From contig NZ_JAEFCB010000005.1 in assembly GCF_016405905.1 (NCBI RefSeq), positions 1 through 64,000 on the forward strand: DNA of 64,000 nt, in the 5' to 3' direction. The position numbers and the translations under genes were made by a program. Source of the stretch: Variovorax sp. IB41. GTDB lineage: Bacteria > Pseudomonadota > Gammaproteobacteria > Burkholderiales > Burkholderiaceae_C. The notes under the pieces are model-generated. The model saw nothing but the letters and a program-made list of their open reading frames with translations. It was not told the DNA's origin and did no database searches. Shown piece by piece: positions 7,893-16,375 of the stretch; position 1 is the first letter of the stretch, and the number at the start of each line of letters is the position of its first letter.

Positions 7893-10340
7893 GTGTCGTG
7901 GAGTCGTGTGCTGACGCCGTCGCGTGCGTCCGGCAGGGGCGTGTCGTGGGCGTTTGCCGCATTGGGGGGATCGCTCGCCGGTGCGGCGTTGCAGTTGCAT
8001 CAGCCAACGCTGTGGCGGGCGGGGGCCTATGCGGCCTTGCTGTTCGCGGGTGTCGCGGGGCTGTGGTGGCGGCGTGCCTTCGGGCGGCTGTTGCTGGTCG
8101 CGGCACTGGTGTGCGGCGCATTGGCCGGTGCGGGGCTTGCGGGGTGGCGTGCCGTTGCCTACGCAGGCGATGCGCTCGATCCGTCGCTCGAAGGGCGCGA
8201 CCTGCAGGTGACCGGCGTGGTCTCGCAGATGCCGCAGCGCAACGAGACTGGAACGCGGTTTCATCTCGATGTCGAATCCGCGCGTTGGGCCGATGCGCGC
8301 AACGATGCGCCGCCTGTGGTGCCTTCGCGCATCGCGCTCGGTTGGTACGGCGAGAACACCGGACTCTGGGGGCATGCCATGGAGGGACGGGCCACTTCCT
8401 CCGCTGCAGTCGGCGCGCTGCATGCCGGCGAGCGATGGCAACTCACGGTGCGGCTCAGGGCACCGCACGGCAACCTCAATCCGCATGGCTTCGACAGCGA
8501 ACTCTGGCTGTGGGAGCAGGGCGTGCATGCCAACGGCTACGTTCGGACCGGCACGCACGATGCGGCGCCGGCGTATGTCGCGAACACGTGGTGGCATCCC
8601 ATCGAGCGCGCACGCGAAGCGGTGCGCGATGCGGTGTTCGAGCGCGTGGCCGACCGCCGCCAGGCCGGTGTGATCGCCGCGCTGGTCACCGGCGACCAGG
8701 GCGCCATCGACCGTGCCGGCTGGGACGTGTTCAGGGCGACCGGCGTGGCGCACCTGATGTCGATCTCGGGCCTGCACATCACGATGTTCGCGTGGCTCGC
8801 CGCGCACATCGCCGGCGCGCTGTGGCGACGCAGCACGCGGTTGATGCTGCGCCTTCCCGCACCCCAGGCCGCGCTGATCGGCGGCGTGCTGCTGGCCACG
8901 CTCTACGCGCTCTTCAGCGGATGGGGCGTGCCCTCGCAGCGCACGGTGTGGATGCTCGCCACGGTCGCGCTGCTGCGCCTGACCGGCCGGCGCTGGCCGT
9001 GGCCGCATGTCTGGCTGCTGACGGCCGCGGTGGTGGTGGCGATCGATCCGTGGGCCTTGATGCAGGCGGGCTTCTGGCTCAGCTTCGTCGCGGTGGGCGT
9101 GCTCTTCGCCACCGATTCGACGGAGGCCGGCGAGCGGAAAACGGGCGCCGCGCAGCGGCTGTTCCTGTTCTTTCGCGAGCAATGGGTGATCACACTGGCG
9201 CTCACGCCATTGAGCCTCTTGCTGTTCCAGCAGGTGTCGGTGGTGGGGCTGCTGGCCAACGCGATCGCGATTCCCTGGGTCACGCTCGTGATCACGCCGC
9301 TGGTCATGCTGGGCGCGGTCGCGGCGCCGCTGTGGGATGTCGCGGCCTGGGCCGTGCAGGCGCTCGCCGTCCTGCTGCAATGGCTCGCGGGGCTGCCGTT
9401 CGCCACGCTGTCGATGGCCGCGCCGCCGTGGTGGATGGCGGCCTGCGGCGTGGCCGGCGGCGCGTTGCTCGCCATGCCGTTGCCGCGGTCGATGCGCGCA
9501 CTCGGCCTGCCATTGCTGCTGCCCGTGTTGCTGTGGCAGATGCCGCGGCCCGCCACCGGCGAATTCGAACTGCTCGCGGCCGACATCGGGCAGGGCAGCG
9601 CCGTGCTGGTCCGCACCGCGACGCACAGCCTGCTCTACGACGCCGGGCCGCGCTACAGCCTGGAGAGCGACGCGGGCCATCGCGTGCTCGTGCCGCTGCT
9701 GCGCGCCTTCGACGAGCGGCTCGACATGCTGGTGCTGAGCCACCGCGACATCGATCACACCGGCGGCGCGCCTGCGGTCCTCGCGATGCAGCCCGGAACC
9801 CTGCTGCTCAGCTCGATCGAGGCGACGCATCCGCTGCGCGCGCAGCACCCGGGAGCGGTGTGCGAAGCCGGCCGGCAATGGAACTGGGACGGCGTGCATT
9901 TCGAGCTGCTGCATCCGCTCGCCTCGGACTACACGGCCACGGCCAAATCGAACGCGGTCTCGTGCGTGCTGCGCATCGGCAATGGCCGCGCGGCCGTGCT
10001 GCTGGCCGGCGACATCGAGCGCGACCAGGAGCGCGCGCTCGTGCAGCGCGGCGGCGCGCTCGCGGCCGACGTGCTGCTGGTGCCGCATCACGGCAGCAAG
10101 ACATCGTCGAGCGAAGCGCTGCTCGATACGGTGCACCCGCGCATCGCGCTGGTCCAGGCGGGCTACCGCAACCGCTTCGGGCATCCGGCGAAGGAGGTGG
10201 TTGCGCGCTACACGGCGCGCGGCGTGCGGGTGGTGGAGAGCGTGCGCTGCGGCGCCGCGCAATGGACCAGCGTGCGGCCCGCCGAGGTGGCCTGCGAGCG
10301 CGATCGCCATGCGCGCTACTGGCAGCACCGCGTGCCCTGA
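7893..10340 (+). CDS. comEC: ComEC/Rec2-family DNA internalization protein
   Basis: About 815 aa. The N-terminal third has several hydrophobic helices around a soluble DUF4131/OB-like segment (about residues 65-210). The Competence membrane domain follows (about 220-510; THE motif region GVAHLMSISGLHITMFAWLA). The C-terminus is a metallo-beta-lactamase-fold domain (about 560-800) with LLAADIGQGSAVLV, LSHRDIDHTGG and LVPHHGSKTSSS. ComEC forms the inner-membrane channel that passes one DNA strand into the cytoplasm during transformation, and its beta-lactamase domain is a proposed nuclease. The frame is open from TTG 7884, but the GGGGAGGG Shine-Dalgarno (7875-7882) is too close to it; GTG 7893 is better spaced and is chosen here. 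It is divergent from the DUF2126 gene and separates the two ATP-grasp clusters. Confidence 0.9.
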   Translation: MSWSRVLTPSRASGRGVSWAFAALGGSLAGAALQLHQPTLWRAGAYAALLFAGVAGLWWRRAFGRLLLVAALVCGALAGAGLAGWRAVAYAGDALDPSLEGRDLQVTGVVSQMPQRNETGTRFHLDVESARWADARNDAPPVVPSRIALGWYGENTGLWGHAMEGRATSSAAVGALHAGERWQLTVRLRAPHGNLNPHGFDSELWLWEQGVHANGYVRTGTHDAAPAYVANTWWHPIERAREAVRDAVFERVADRRQAGVIAALVTGDQGAIDRAGWDVFRATGVAHLMSISGLHITMFAWLAAHIAGALWRRSTRLMLRLPAPQAALIGGVLLATLYALFSGWGVPSQRTVWMLATVALLRLTGRRWPWPHVWLLTAAVVVAIDPWALMQAGFWLSFVAVGVLFATDSTEAGERKTGAAQRLFLFFREQWVITLALTPLSLLLFQQVSVVGLLANAIAIPWVTLVITPLVMLGAVAAPLWDVAAWAVQALAVLLQWLAGLPFATLSMAAPPWWMAACGVAGGALLAMPLPRSMRALGLPLLLPVLLWQMPRPATGEFELLAADIGQGSAVLVRTATHSLLYDAGPRYSLESDAGHRVLVPLLRAFDERLDMLVLSHRDIDHTGGAPAVLAMQPGTLLLSSIEATHPLRAQHPGAVCEAGRQWNWDGVHFELLHPLASDYTATAKSNAVSCVLRIGNGRAAVLLAGDIERDQERALVQRGGALAADVLLVPHHGSKTSSSEALLDTVHPRIALVQAGYRNRFGHPAKEVVARYTARGVRVVESVRCGAAQWTSVRPAEVACERDRHARYWQHRVP

Positions 10341-10518
10341 CGTGCCGTCGCTGGCCGATTCCCGCCATCCGGCGCGGTTCGCCGCCACGGTCGCGTTGAA
10401 GGGGAATTGCTGAAAAATGTGAACTAATTGTTAAACCAAAGGGGTATGGCCGATTGCCTCGTCGCGGATCGCGGCGCCTGATGCGTTGTATCGATCCGAA
10501 ACAACATGAGGAGGCCGC

Positions 10519-10572
10519 ATGTTTCACAAGAACAGGCGTCAGCACCAACCGATCGGCAGGCGGACGCCATGA
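10519..10572 (+). CDS. 17-codon upstream ORF overlapping the crotonase start
   Basis: ATG 10519 is preceded by a perfect AGGAGG (10509-10514). The frame reads MFHKNRRQHQPIGRRTP and stops at TGA 10570-10572. That stop overlaps the probable start of the next gene in an ATGA arrangement (ATG 10569). The peptide is basic and has no recognisable function. The position suggests a translational-coupling leader that delivers ribosomes to the crotonase start, which lacks its own strong Shine-Dalgarno. It is short, so chance cannot be excluded. Confidence 0.4.
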   Translation: MFHKNRRQHQPIGRRTP

Positions 10573-11393
10573 TGGCCGCAGCCGTTCCCACCATCACCGG
10601 CGCCGGGGCCACCGCGACCCCCACCGCCAGGCTCCAGATGCACCGCGAGGGGGCGGTGCTCGTGCTGACCATCAGCAATCCCGCGGCGCGCAACACCGTC
10701 AATCCATCGATCTACCGGGCCGCCGCGAAGGCGATACGCGCCGCCTCGGGTTTTCGCACTGTGCGCGCCATCGTGCTGACCGGGGAGGGCGAACATTTCT
10801 GCGTCGGCGGCGACCTGCGGCGGCTCGTGCGGCAGCGCAAGCTCCCGCAATCGGAGCAGCTGGCGCATTCGGACGCGCTGAACGAATGGGTCATGGCGAT
10901 GCAGGAAGCGCCCCAGCCCGTCATCGCCGCGGTCGAGGGCACGGCGGCGGGCAGCGGTTTTTCGCTGTGCCTTGCGTGCGACCTGGTCGTCGCGGCCGAG
11001 GACGCGGAGTTCGTGATGTCCAACGTCAACTTCGGCCTGTCGATCGACGGCGGCGGCACCGATTCGCTGGTGCGCTCGCTGCCGCCGCAGGCCGTGCTCG
11101 AGATCCTCCTGGGCGGTTCGGTCCATCACGCTCGCCGGCTTCATGACTGGGGCGTGGTGAACCGCATCGTGCCGCGCGGCACGGCCTACGCCGCCGCGCT
11201 CGCCTGGGCGCAGAAGCTCGCGCAAGGCCCGTTCGACGTGCAGGCCCGCATCAAGGAGCTGGTGTATGCGGCCCGCGGCCGCAGCCGCCGGGAGCAACTC
11301 GAGGCCGAGCGCGGCGTGCTGGTCGAGAGCCTCTACAGCGACGAAAGCGGCAAGCGCATCAAGGAATTTCTCACGGCCCGCCAGAAGCGATAG
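10569..11393 (+). CDS. enoyl-CoA hydratase/isomerase (crotonase) family protein
   Basis: 274 aa from ATG 10569; an in-frame ATG at 10506 would add 21 residues but has no Shine-Dalgarno. Crotonase fold: the oxyanion-hole segments GEGEHFCVGGDLRRLV and AAVEGTAAGSGFSLCLACDL are present, as is the FVMSNVNFGLSIDGGGTDSLVRSLP block that forms the acyl-CoA pocket. The family hydrates or isomerises acyl-CoA thioesters; the Asp-Gly-Gly-Gly pocket resembles isomerase-type or PaaG-like members, so the substrate is unclear. It stands alone between comEC and an ATP-grasp gene. Translation may be coupled to the 17-codon ORF at 10519-10572. Confidence 0.85.
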   Translation: MMAAAVPTITGAGATATPTARLQMHREGAVLVLTISNPAARNTVNPSIYRAAAKAIRAASGFRTVRAIVLTGEGEHFCVGGDLRRLVRQRKLPQSEQLAHSDALNEWVMAMQEAPQPVIAAVEGTAAGSGFSLCLACDLVVAAEDAEFVMSNVNFGLSIDGGGTDSLVRSLPPQAVLEILLGGSVHHARRLHDWGVVNRIVPRGTAYAAALAWAQKLAQGPFDVQARIKELVYAARGRSRREQLEAERGVLVESLYSDESGKRIKEFLTARQKR

Positions 11394-11489
11394 CGCGGGA
11401 GCGACTGTTTACGGGCCTTTCGGCGATGCATAAGGGGTTCTACTGGCCTCGAACTTGCTAAGCTATGGCTCAAGGAGATTGGTCGTTCC

Positions 11490-12998
11490 ATGCACAAATT
11501 CGATGAGATGTATGAGCAGTTGCCCTATGCGGGGGCTGCAATCCGACAGCACTACAAGCGCTACGACCAATGGCTTGCGAAGCAACCCGGTGAGGTGATG
11601 CGATCGCGGCGCGAAGAGGCGGAACTGATCTTCCGCCGGGTCGGCATCACCTTCGCGGTGTATGGCGCCAAGGACGAGGACGGCTCGGGCACCGAGCGGC
11701 TCATTCCGTTCGACCTGCTGCCCCGCATCATTCCCGCCCACGAGTGGGACAGCATGGAAAAAGGGCTGGTGCAGCGCGTGACGGCGCTCAACCGCTTCCT
11801 GCACGACGTCTACCACGACCAGGAAATCATCAAGGCCGGCATCATCCCGGCCGAGCAGATCCTGAACAACGCGCAGTTCCGCCCCGAGATGATGGGCGTG
11901 ACCGTGCCGCACAACGTCTACTCGAACATCTCGGGCATCGACATCGTCCGCGCCCCCGATGCCGACGGCAACGGCGAGTACTACGTGCTCGAAGACAACC
12001 TGCGTGTGCCCAGCGGCGTGAGCTACATGCTGGAAAACCGCAAGATGATGATGCGGCTCTTCCCAGAGCTCTTCAACCAGAACCGCATCGCGCCCGTCGC
12101 GCACTACCCCGACCTGCTGCTGGAAACGCTGCGCGCGAGCGCGCCGCCCGCCACGGCCGAGCCCACGGTGGTGGTGCTCACGCCCGGCATGTACAACAGC
12201 GCCTACTTCGAGCACGCCTTCCTCGCGCAGCAGATGGGCATCGAGCTGGTCGAGGGGCAGGATCTGTTCGTCAAGGACGACTTCGTCTACATGCGCACGA
12301 CGCGCGGACCGCGGCGCGTCGATGTGATCTACCGCCGCGTGGACGACGACTTCCTCGACCCCGACGTGTTCCGCCCCACCTCCACGCTCGGCACGGCCGG
12401 CCTCATGCGCGCCTACCGCGCAGGCAACGTGGTGATCTGCAATGCAGTGGGCACCGGCGTGGCCGACGACAAGTCGATCTACCCCTACGTGCCCAAGATG
12501 ATCGAGTTCTACCTCGGCGAGAAGCCGATCCTGAAGAACGTGCCGACCTACATGTGCCGCAACAAGGACGAGCTGCAGTACACGCTGGACAACATGAAGG
12601 ACCTCGTCGTCAAGGAGGTGCACGGCGCCGGCGGCTACGGCATGCTGATCGGCCCGGCCGCCACGCACGCCGAGATCGAGGACTTCAAGAAAGCTGTGAT
12701 CGCCAAGCCCGACGGCTACATCGCGCAGCCCACGCTGAGCCTGTCGACCTCGCCGACCTTCGTGGACGCGGGCATCGCGCCGCGCCACATCGACCTGCGG
12801 CCCTTCGTGCTCTCGGGCAAGGAGGTGCAGATGGTGCCCGGCGGCCTCACGCGCGTGGCGCTGAAAGAGGGTTCGCTGGTGGTCAATTCCTCGCAGGGCG
12901 GCGGCACCAAGGACACCTGGATCCTGGAGGCCGAGCGTGCGCCCAGGGCGCAATCGCAGTCCCAGTCGCAGTCGCAGAGCGCCTCGTCATCGGTCTGA
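11490..12998 (+). CDS. circularly permuted ATP-grasp protein
   Basis: 502 aa, ATG 11490 with AAGGAGA upstream. A full-length DUF404/DUF407 ATP-grasp: VYSNISGIDIVRAPDADGNG, DNLRVPSGVSYMLENRKMMM, VLTPGMYNSAYFEHAFLAQ, LVEGQDL, VKEVHGAGGYGMLIGP and HIDLRPFVLSG. Members are predicted ATP-dependent ligases acting with the alpha-E protein, here encoded 29 bp downstream. The last 16 residues are a Ser-Gln repeat followed by ASSSV, echoing the tract in the fused paralogue at 1371-4139. The upstream gap (11394-11489) has an AT-richer stretch around 11455-11466 that could hold a promoter. Confidence 0.92.
   Translation: MHKFDEMYEQLPYAGAAIRQHYKRYDQWLAKQPGEVMRSRREEAELIFRRVGITFAVYGAKDEDGSGTERLIPFDLLPRIIPAHEWDSMEKGLVQRVTALNRFLHDVYHDQEIIKAGIIPAEQILNNAQFRPEMMGVTVPHNVYSNISGIDIVRAPDADGNGEYYVLEDNLRVPSGVSYMLENRKMMMRLFPELFNQNRIAPVAHYPDLLLETLRASAPPATAEPTVVVLTPGMYNSAYFEHAFLAQQMGIELVEGQDLFVKDDFVYMRTTRGPRRVDVIYRRVDDDFLDPDVFRPTSTLGTAGLMRAYRAGNVVICNAVGTGVADDKSIYPYVPKMIEFYLGEKPILKNVPTYMCRNKDELQYTLDNMKDLVVKEVHGAGGYGMLIGPAATHAEIEDFKKAVIAKPDGYIAQPTLSLSTSPTFVDAGIAPRHIDLRPFVLSGKEVQMVPGGLTRVALKEGSLVVNSSQGGGTKDTWILEAERAPRAQSQSQSQSQSASSSV
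12951..12980 (+). repeat. hexanucleotide tract encoding C-terminal (Gln-Ser)n
   Basis: CAA/CAG-TCG/TCC repeats encode the Gln-Ser tail of the ATP-grasp protein. Same codons and same dipeptide as the tract at 3843-3912 in the paralogous gene, but at the other end of the protein and on the opposite DNA strand. Confidence 0.8.
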
Positions 12999-13027
12999 GT
13001 GCAAGCAGGAAATCAGGAGAACAAACA

Positions 13028-13984
13028 ATGCTGTCACGCACCGCCGATCACCTCTACTGGATGTCCCGCTACACCGAGCGCGCCGAGAACACCGCGCGCA
13101 TGCTCGACGTCAACTACCAGACCTCGCTGCTGCCGCAGTCGGCCGAAGTGGCCAAGTACGGCTGGCAGGGCGTGCTGTCCATCAGCGAATTGCTGCCGCT
13201 CTACAACAAGAAGTACGAGCAGATCACGCCCAACGAGGTGATGGAGTTCATGGTCAAGGACGAGAGCAATGCCTCCTCGATCGTCTCGTGCCTGAAGGCC
13301 GCGCGCGAGAACGCGCGCGCAGTGCGCGGCGCGCTTACCACCGAAGCGTGGGAAACGCAGAACACCACCTGGCTCGAAGTGAACCGCATGCTGCGCCAGG
13401 GCGACTTCGAGCGCGACCCGGGCCAGTTCTTCGAATGGGTCAAGTTCCGCTCGCACCTCTCGCGCGGCGTGACGCTGGGCACGATGCTGCAGGACGAGGC
13501 GTTCTACTTCTCGCGCCTGGGCACTTTCCTCGAACGCGCCGACAACACCGCGCGCCTGGTGGACGTGAAGTTCCACGCGCTCAACAGCGAATTCTTCGGC
13601 GCCGCCACCGAGGAAGACCAGGAGTACGACTTCTATCACTGGAGCGCGATCCTGCGCAGCGTCTCGGCCTTCGAGGTCTACCGCAAGGTGTACCGCGACG
13701 TGATCAAGCCCGAGCGCGTGGCAGAGCTCCTGATCCTTCGCGCCGACATGCCGCGCTCGCTGCACGCGAGCCTGGTCGAGGTGGTCAACAACCTCGCGAA
13801 AGTGCAGAACGAGCAGAGCGCCGAAACGCAGCGCCGCGCCGGCAAGCTCCTGGCCGACCTGCAGTACGCGCGGGTGGACGAGATTCTTGCGACGGGGCTG
13901 CATGCGTACCTCACGCAGTTCCTCGACCGGGTGAACGAACTGGGCGGGCGCATCAGCCAGGACTTCCTGGTCCCCGCGCACTGA
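13028..13984 (+). CDS. alpha-E domain-containing protein
   Basis: 318 aa. ATG 13028 follows AGGAGA with suitable spacing. The whole protein is the all-helical alpha-E domain (DUF403): it opens with MLSRTADHLYWMSRYTERAENTARM and has the later conserved block LGTFLERADNTARLVDVK. No catalytic residues are known for this family. It nearly always accompanies circularly permuted ATP-grasp proteins and is thought to be their partner. It follows the ATP-grasp gene by 29 bp in the same operon. It ends facing the sulfatase-fold gene on the opposite strand, 16 bp away. Confidence 0.93.
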   Translation: MLSRTADHLYWMSRYTERAENTARMLDVNYQTSLLPQSAEVAKYGWQGVLSISELLPLYNKKYEQITPNEVMEFMVKDESNASSIVSCLKAARENARAVRGALTTEAWETQNTTWLEVNRMLRQGDFERDPGQFFEWVKFRSHLSRGVTLGTMLQDEAFYFSRLGTFLERADNTARLVDVKFHALNSEFFGAATEEDQEYDFYHWSAILRSVSAFEVYRKVYRDVIKPERVAELLILRADMPRSLHASLVEVVNNLAKVQNEQSAETQRRAGKLLADLQYARVDEILATGLHAYLTQFLDRVNELGGRISQDFLVPAH

Positions 13985-14000
13985 GCGAGCCCCGGGGCCG

Positions 14001-15767
14001 TCAGCGTGAAAACGACTCGACGGCCACCGGGATCTTCGGCGCCTGCCAGCGGTAGGCGTCACCCAGCACATTGCGCTCGGGCATCTGCCCGCTCCACTGG
14101 ATCTTGAGCAGGTCCATGAGCGTCCATCCGGTCCAGTCCGCGCGAAAGGGCTGCTGCTGCGCGGCGCCGCCCAGCAGCGGCTCGCGGCTGCGCCAGACCA
14201 CGGCCGGAATTCGGTAGCCCGACGCGGTCGACGGGCTGTGGCCCGCGCGGTCGCTGCCATGGCCGACCTCCTGGCCGTGGTCCGAGAGGTACATCCATGC
14301 GCGGTACTCGTCGGGCTTGCCCGCGGTGCGCGTCTGCTGCAGCAGCTCCGACACCACGAAGTCGTGGTACAGCAGCGCCGCGTCGTACTCCTGGCGAAAG
14401 CGCCGCACCCAGGCGGAGCGGCCGTCCTTCACCAGACCGGTCTCGACCGCATCGACGTCGTCGTCGAACGGGTTGGCGTTCTCGGGAAAGCGCAAGCTGT
14501 AGTGCGGGTGCGCGCCCATCAGGTGGACCACGATGAGCTTGCGATCGGTGCTCGTGTCGGCAAAGGCCTCCTGCACGCAATCGAGGATCTCTCCGTCCAG
14601 CGAGGCACTGGCGCGGCCGGGCGTGCGGTTGACCATGTCCACCACGTCGGCGAAGCGCGCATGCTGCTGCTCGATGGCCAGGTCGTCGTGGTTGCTGATC
14701 CACCAGACCTTGTAGCCAGCGGCGCGCGCCAGGGCCAGCAGGTGCGGCGGGTTGTCGCCGTCCTTGCCGTTCTCGGCGTTCTCAGCGTGGGGCAGGCCGA
14801 AGTGGAACATGTTGCGCAGCGCGGGCAGGGTGCTCGCGTCCACCGACCAGGCGTTCTTCAGCACCGCCATCTGCTCGCCGGCCTGCGCCTTGTGCGCCAG
14901 CAAGCGCGGCGTGGTCGGGCGGCCGTAGCCGTAGAGCGCCATGTTGTCGCGGTTGATGCTGTCGGTGATGACCAGCACCACCGTGGAAGGGCCGGCCTGC
15001 AATGCCACCGGCGCGATGGCCCGGGCCTGCGCCATCGCACGGTCGCGCACCTTCTCCTGGTCGGCCCAGGCGGCGCGCAGCGTGTGCACCGACTGCGACC
15101 AGCCGGCCCAGAAGATCGCGGGATGCAGCCGGCGCCATGGCTTGCTCGCATAGGCCACGCAGGCGACGAGCAGCAGGACCAGCACCAGCGACCGGAGCCA
15201 GAACGGCGACCGCGTGCGCACAGACGATGCAGCCGCATCGAAGACGGCGCCGCGTCGCGCGAACATGCCCACGAGCACGCCGGCCACGGCGAGCGCGGCC
15301 GACCAGACGACGGCCGAGCGCCAATGCATCCACAGGTATTCGGTGCTCTCGCGCGCATTGGTGTTGGCCGCCGCGCCGAGCACCATCGCGCCGTCGGGCG
15401 CGGCCTGGTAGGTGTCGAGCAGGTAGGCGCGCACCGCGCCGTCGAGCGCGAAGCCCATGGCCCAGAGCCACACGAGCACCGTGCGCACGCGCCGCATGCG
15501 CGCGCTCTTCAACGGCCATGCGAGCCACAGCACCACCGGCGCGGCGAGCACCGCGAGCTGTGCGATGCGGCGGCCGTCGTGGCCCAGCGCGATCAGTGCG
15601 AGCAGCGTGGCGCCGACCACGCCGCAGGCGAGCAGGGCATTGCCGCGCGATGCGGGGGCGTCGGAGGGAGCGGAAGTCAAGCGTGGGATGCGAGTCGATG
15701 GGGCGTTCGGATTCTGCGTCCGCCGATGCGCCGCGAAGGCCAGTGCCCCGACGGCTGCGGGGGCCAT
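14001..15767 (-). CDS. membrane-anchored sulfatase-fold (phosphoethanolamine-transferase-like) protein
   Basis: 588 aa. About four to five hydrophobic segments lie in the N-terminal 210 residues (near 46-62, 68-86, 97-115, 150-170, 190-207), followed by a periplasmic alkaline-phosphatase/sulfatase-fold domain. Visible motifs are VLVITDSINRDNMALYGY (about 264-281), a candidate Ser/Thr nucleophile region at 309-321 (VDASTLPALRNMF) and YLSDHGQEVGH near the C-terminus, which carries two metal ligands. This is the layout of EptA/CptA-type phosphoethanolamine transferases that decorate lipid A or core sugars. The usual V-I/V-G-E motif is V-I-T-D-S here, so the metal site is altered. The start is uncertain; later starts are possible. 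Convergent with the alpha-E gene and divergent from the SH3 gene. Confidence 0.8.
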   Translation of the reverse strand: MAPAAVGALAFAAHRRTQNPNAPSTRIPRLTSAPSDAPASRGNALLACGVVGATLLALIALGHDGRRIAQLAVLAAPVVLWLAWPLKSARMRRVRTVLVWLWAMGFALDGAVRAYLLDTYQAAPDGAMVLGAAANTNARESTEYLWMHWRSAVVWSAALAVAGVLVGMFARRGAVFDAAASSVRTRSPFWLRSLVLVLLLVACVAYASKPWRRLHPAIFWAGWSQSVHTLRAAWADQEKVRDRAMAQARAIAPVALQAGPSTVVLVITDSINRDNMALYGYGRPTTPRLLAHKAQAGEQMAVLKNAWSVDASTLPALRNMFHFGLPHAENAENGKDGDNPPHLLALARAAGYKVWWISNHDDLAIEQQHARFADVVDMVNRTPGRASASLDGEILDCVQEAFADTSTDRKLIVVHLMGAHPHYSLRFPENANPFDDDVDAVETGLVKDGRSAWVRRFRQEYDAALLYHDFVVSELLQQTRTAGKPDEYRAWMYLSDHGQEVGHGSDRAGHSPSTASGYRIPAVVWRSREPLLGGAAQQQPFRADWTGWTLMDLLKIQWSGQMPERNVLGDAYRWQAPKIPVAVESFSR

Positions 15768-15892
15768 GCCGGTGGCACGTCGGGATATCCCTCAAGGAAC
15801 TTATCGCGCCTCACGCGCCCAGATGGGCTCGCCCGGCAAGGCGCGGCCTCGCCGTAAAAACTTCGATCCCCTTTGAAAGGAACCCTCTCTCC

Positions 15893-16357
15893 ATGTCCAG
15901 ATTCAGCCGGCTGCCCGCGCTCCTGCTCGCCTTCGCCCTCTCGTGGATGGCCCTGCCGTCCGCGTCGGCCGCACCTCAACGACAGATGGTCAGCGCCGCG
16001 GTCGACACCCTGAACATGCGCACTGGCCCCGGCCAGCGCTACGAATCCCACTGGACCGTGAGCAAGGGCTATCCGTTCCGCGTGATCGGCCGCAAGGGCA
16101 ACTGGCTGCACGTCAGCGACTTCGAGAACGACAAGGCCTGGGTCTACCGTCCGATGACCGCCAGGACGCCGCATCACGTGGTGAGGGCGAAGGTGGCGGT
16201 GCTGCGCAAGTCGCCGAGCACGCGCAGCCCCATCGTGAAGCGCGCGGGCTACGGCGACGTGCTGCGCACGCTGGAGCGCCGCGGCGACTGGGTCAAGGTG
16301 CGGCACGAAGGCGGCGGCACCGGGTGGGTGGCGCGGCGCCTGGTCTGGGGCTGGTAG
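15893..16357 (+). CDS. secreted SH3-domain protein
   Basis: 154 aa. ATG 15893 with AAAGGAA upstream. An N-terminal signal peptide ends near Ala26-Ala27 (LPSASAA). Two bacterial SH3-like repeats follow: one starting with DTLNMRTGPGQRYESHWTVS and one with VAVLRKSPSTRSPIVKR, each ending in a W-x-(H/K)-V strand. Such domains bind peptidoglycan or act as envelope modules; no enzyme domain is present. It is divergent from the sulfatase-fold gene and convergent with glpK, 18 bp away. Specific role unknown. Confidence 0.85.
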   Translation: MSRFSRLPALLLAFALSWMALPSASAAPQRQMVSAAVDTLNMRTGPGQRYESHWTVSKGYPFRVIGRKGNWLHVSDFENDKAWVYRPMTARTPHHVVRAKVAVLRKSPSTRSPIVKRAGYGDVLRTLERRGDWVKVRHEGGGTGWVARRLVWGW

Positions 16358-16375
16358 GCCCCGGCACTCATCGGA

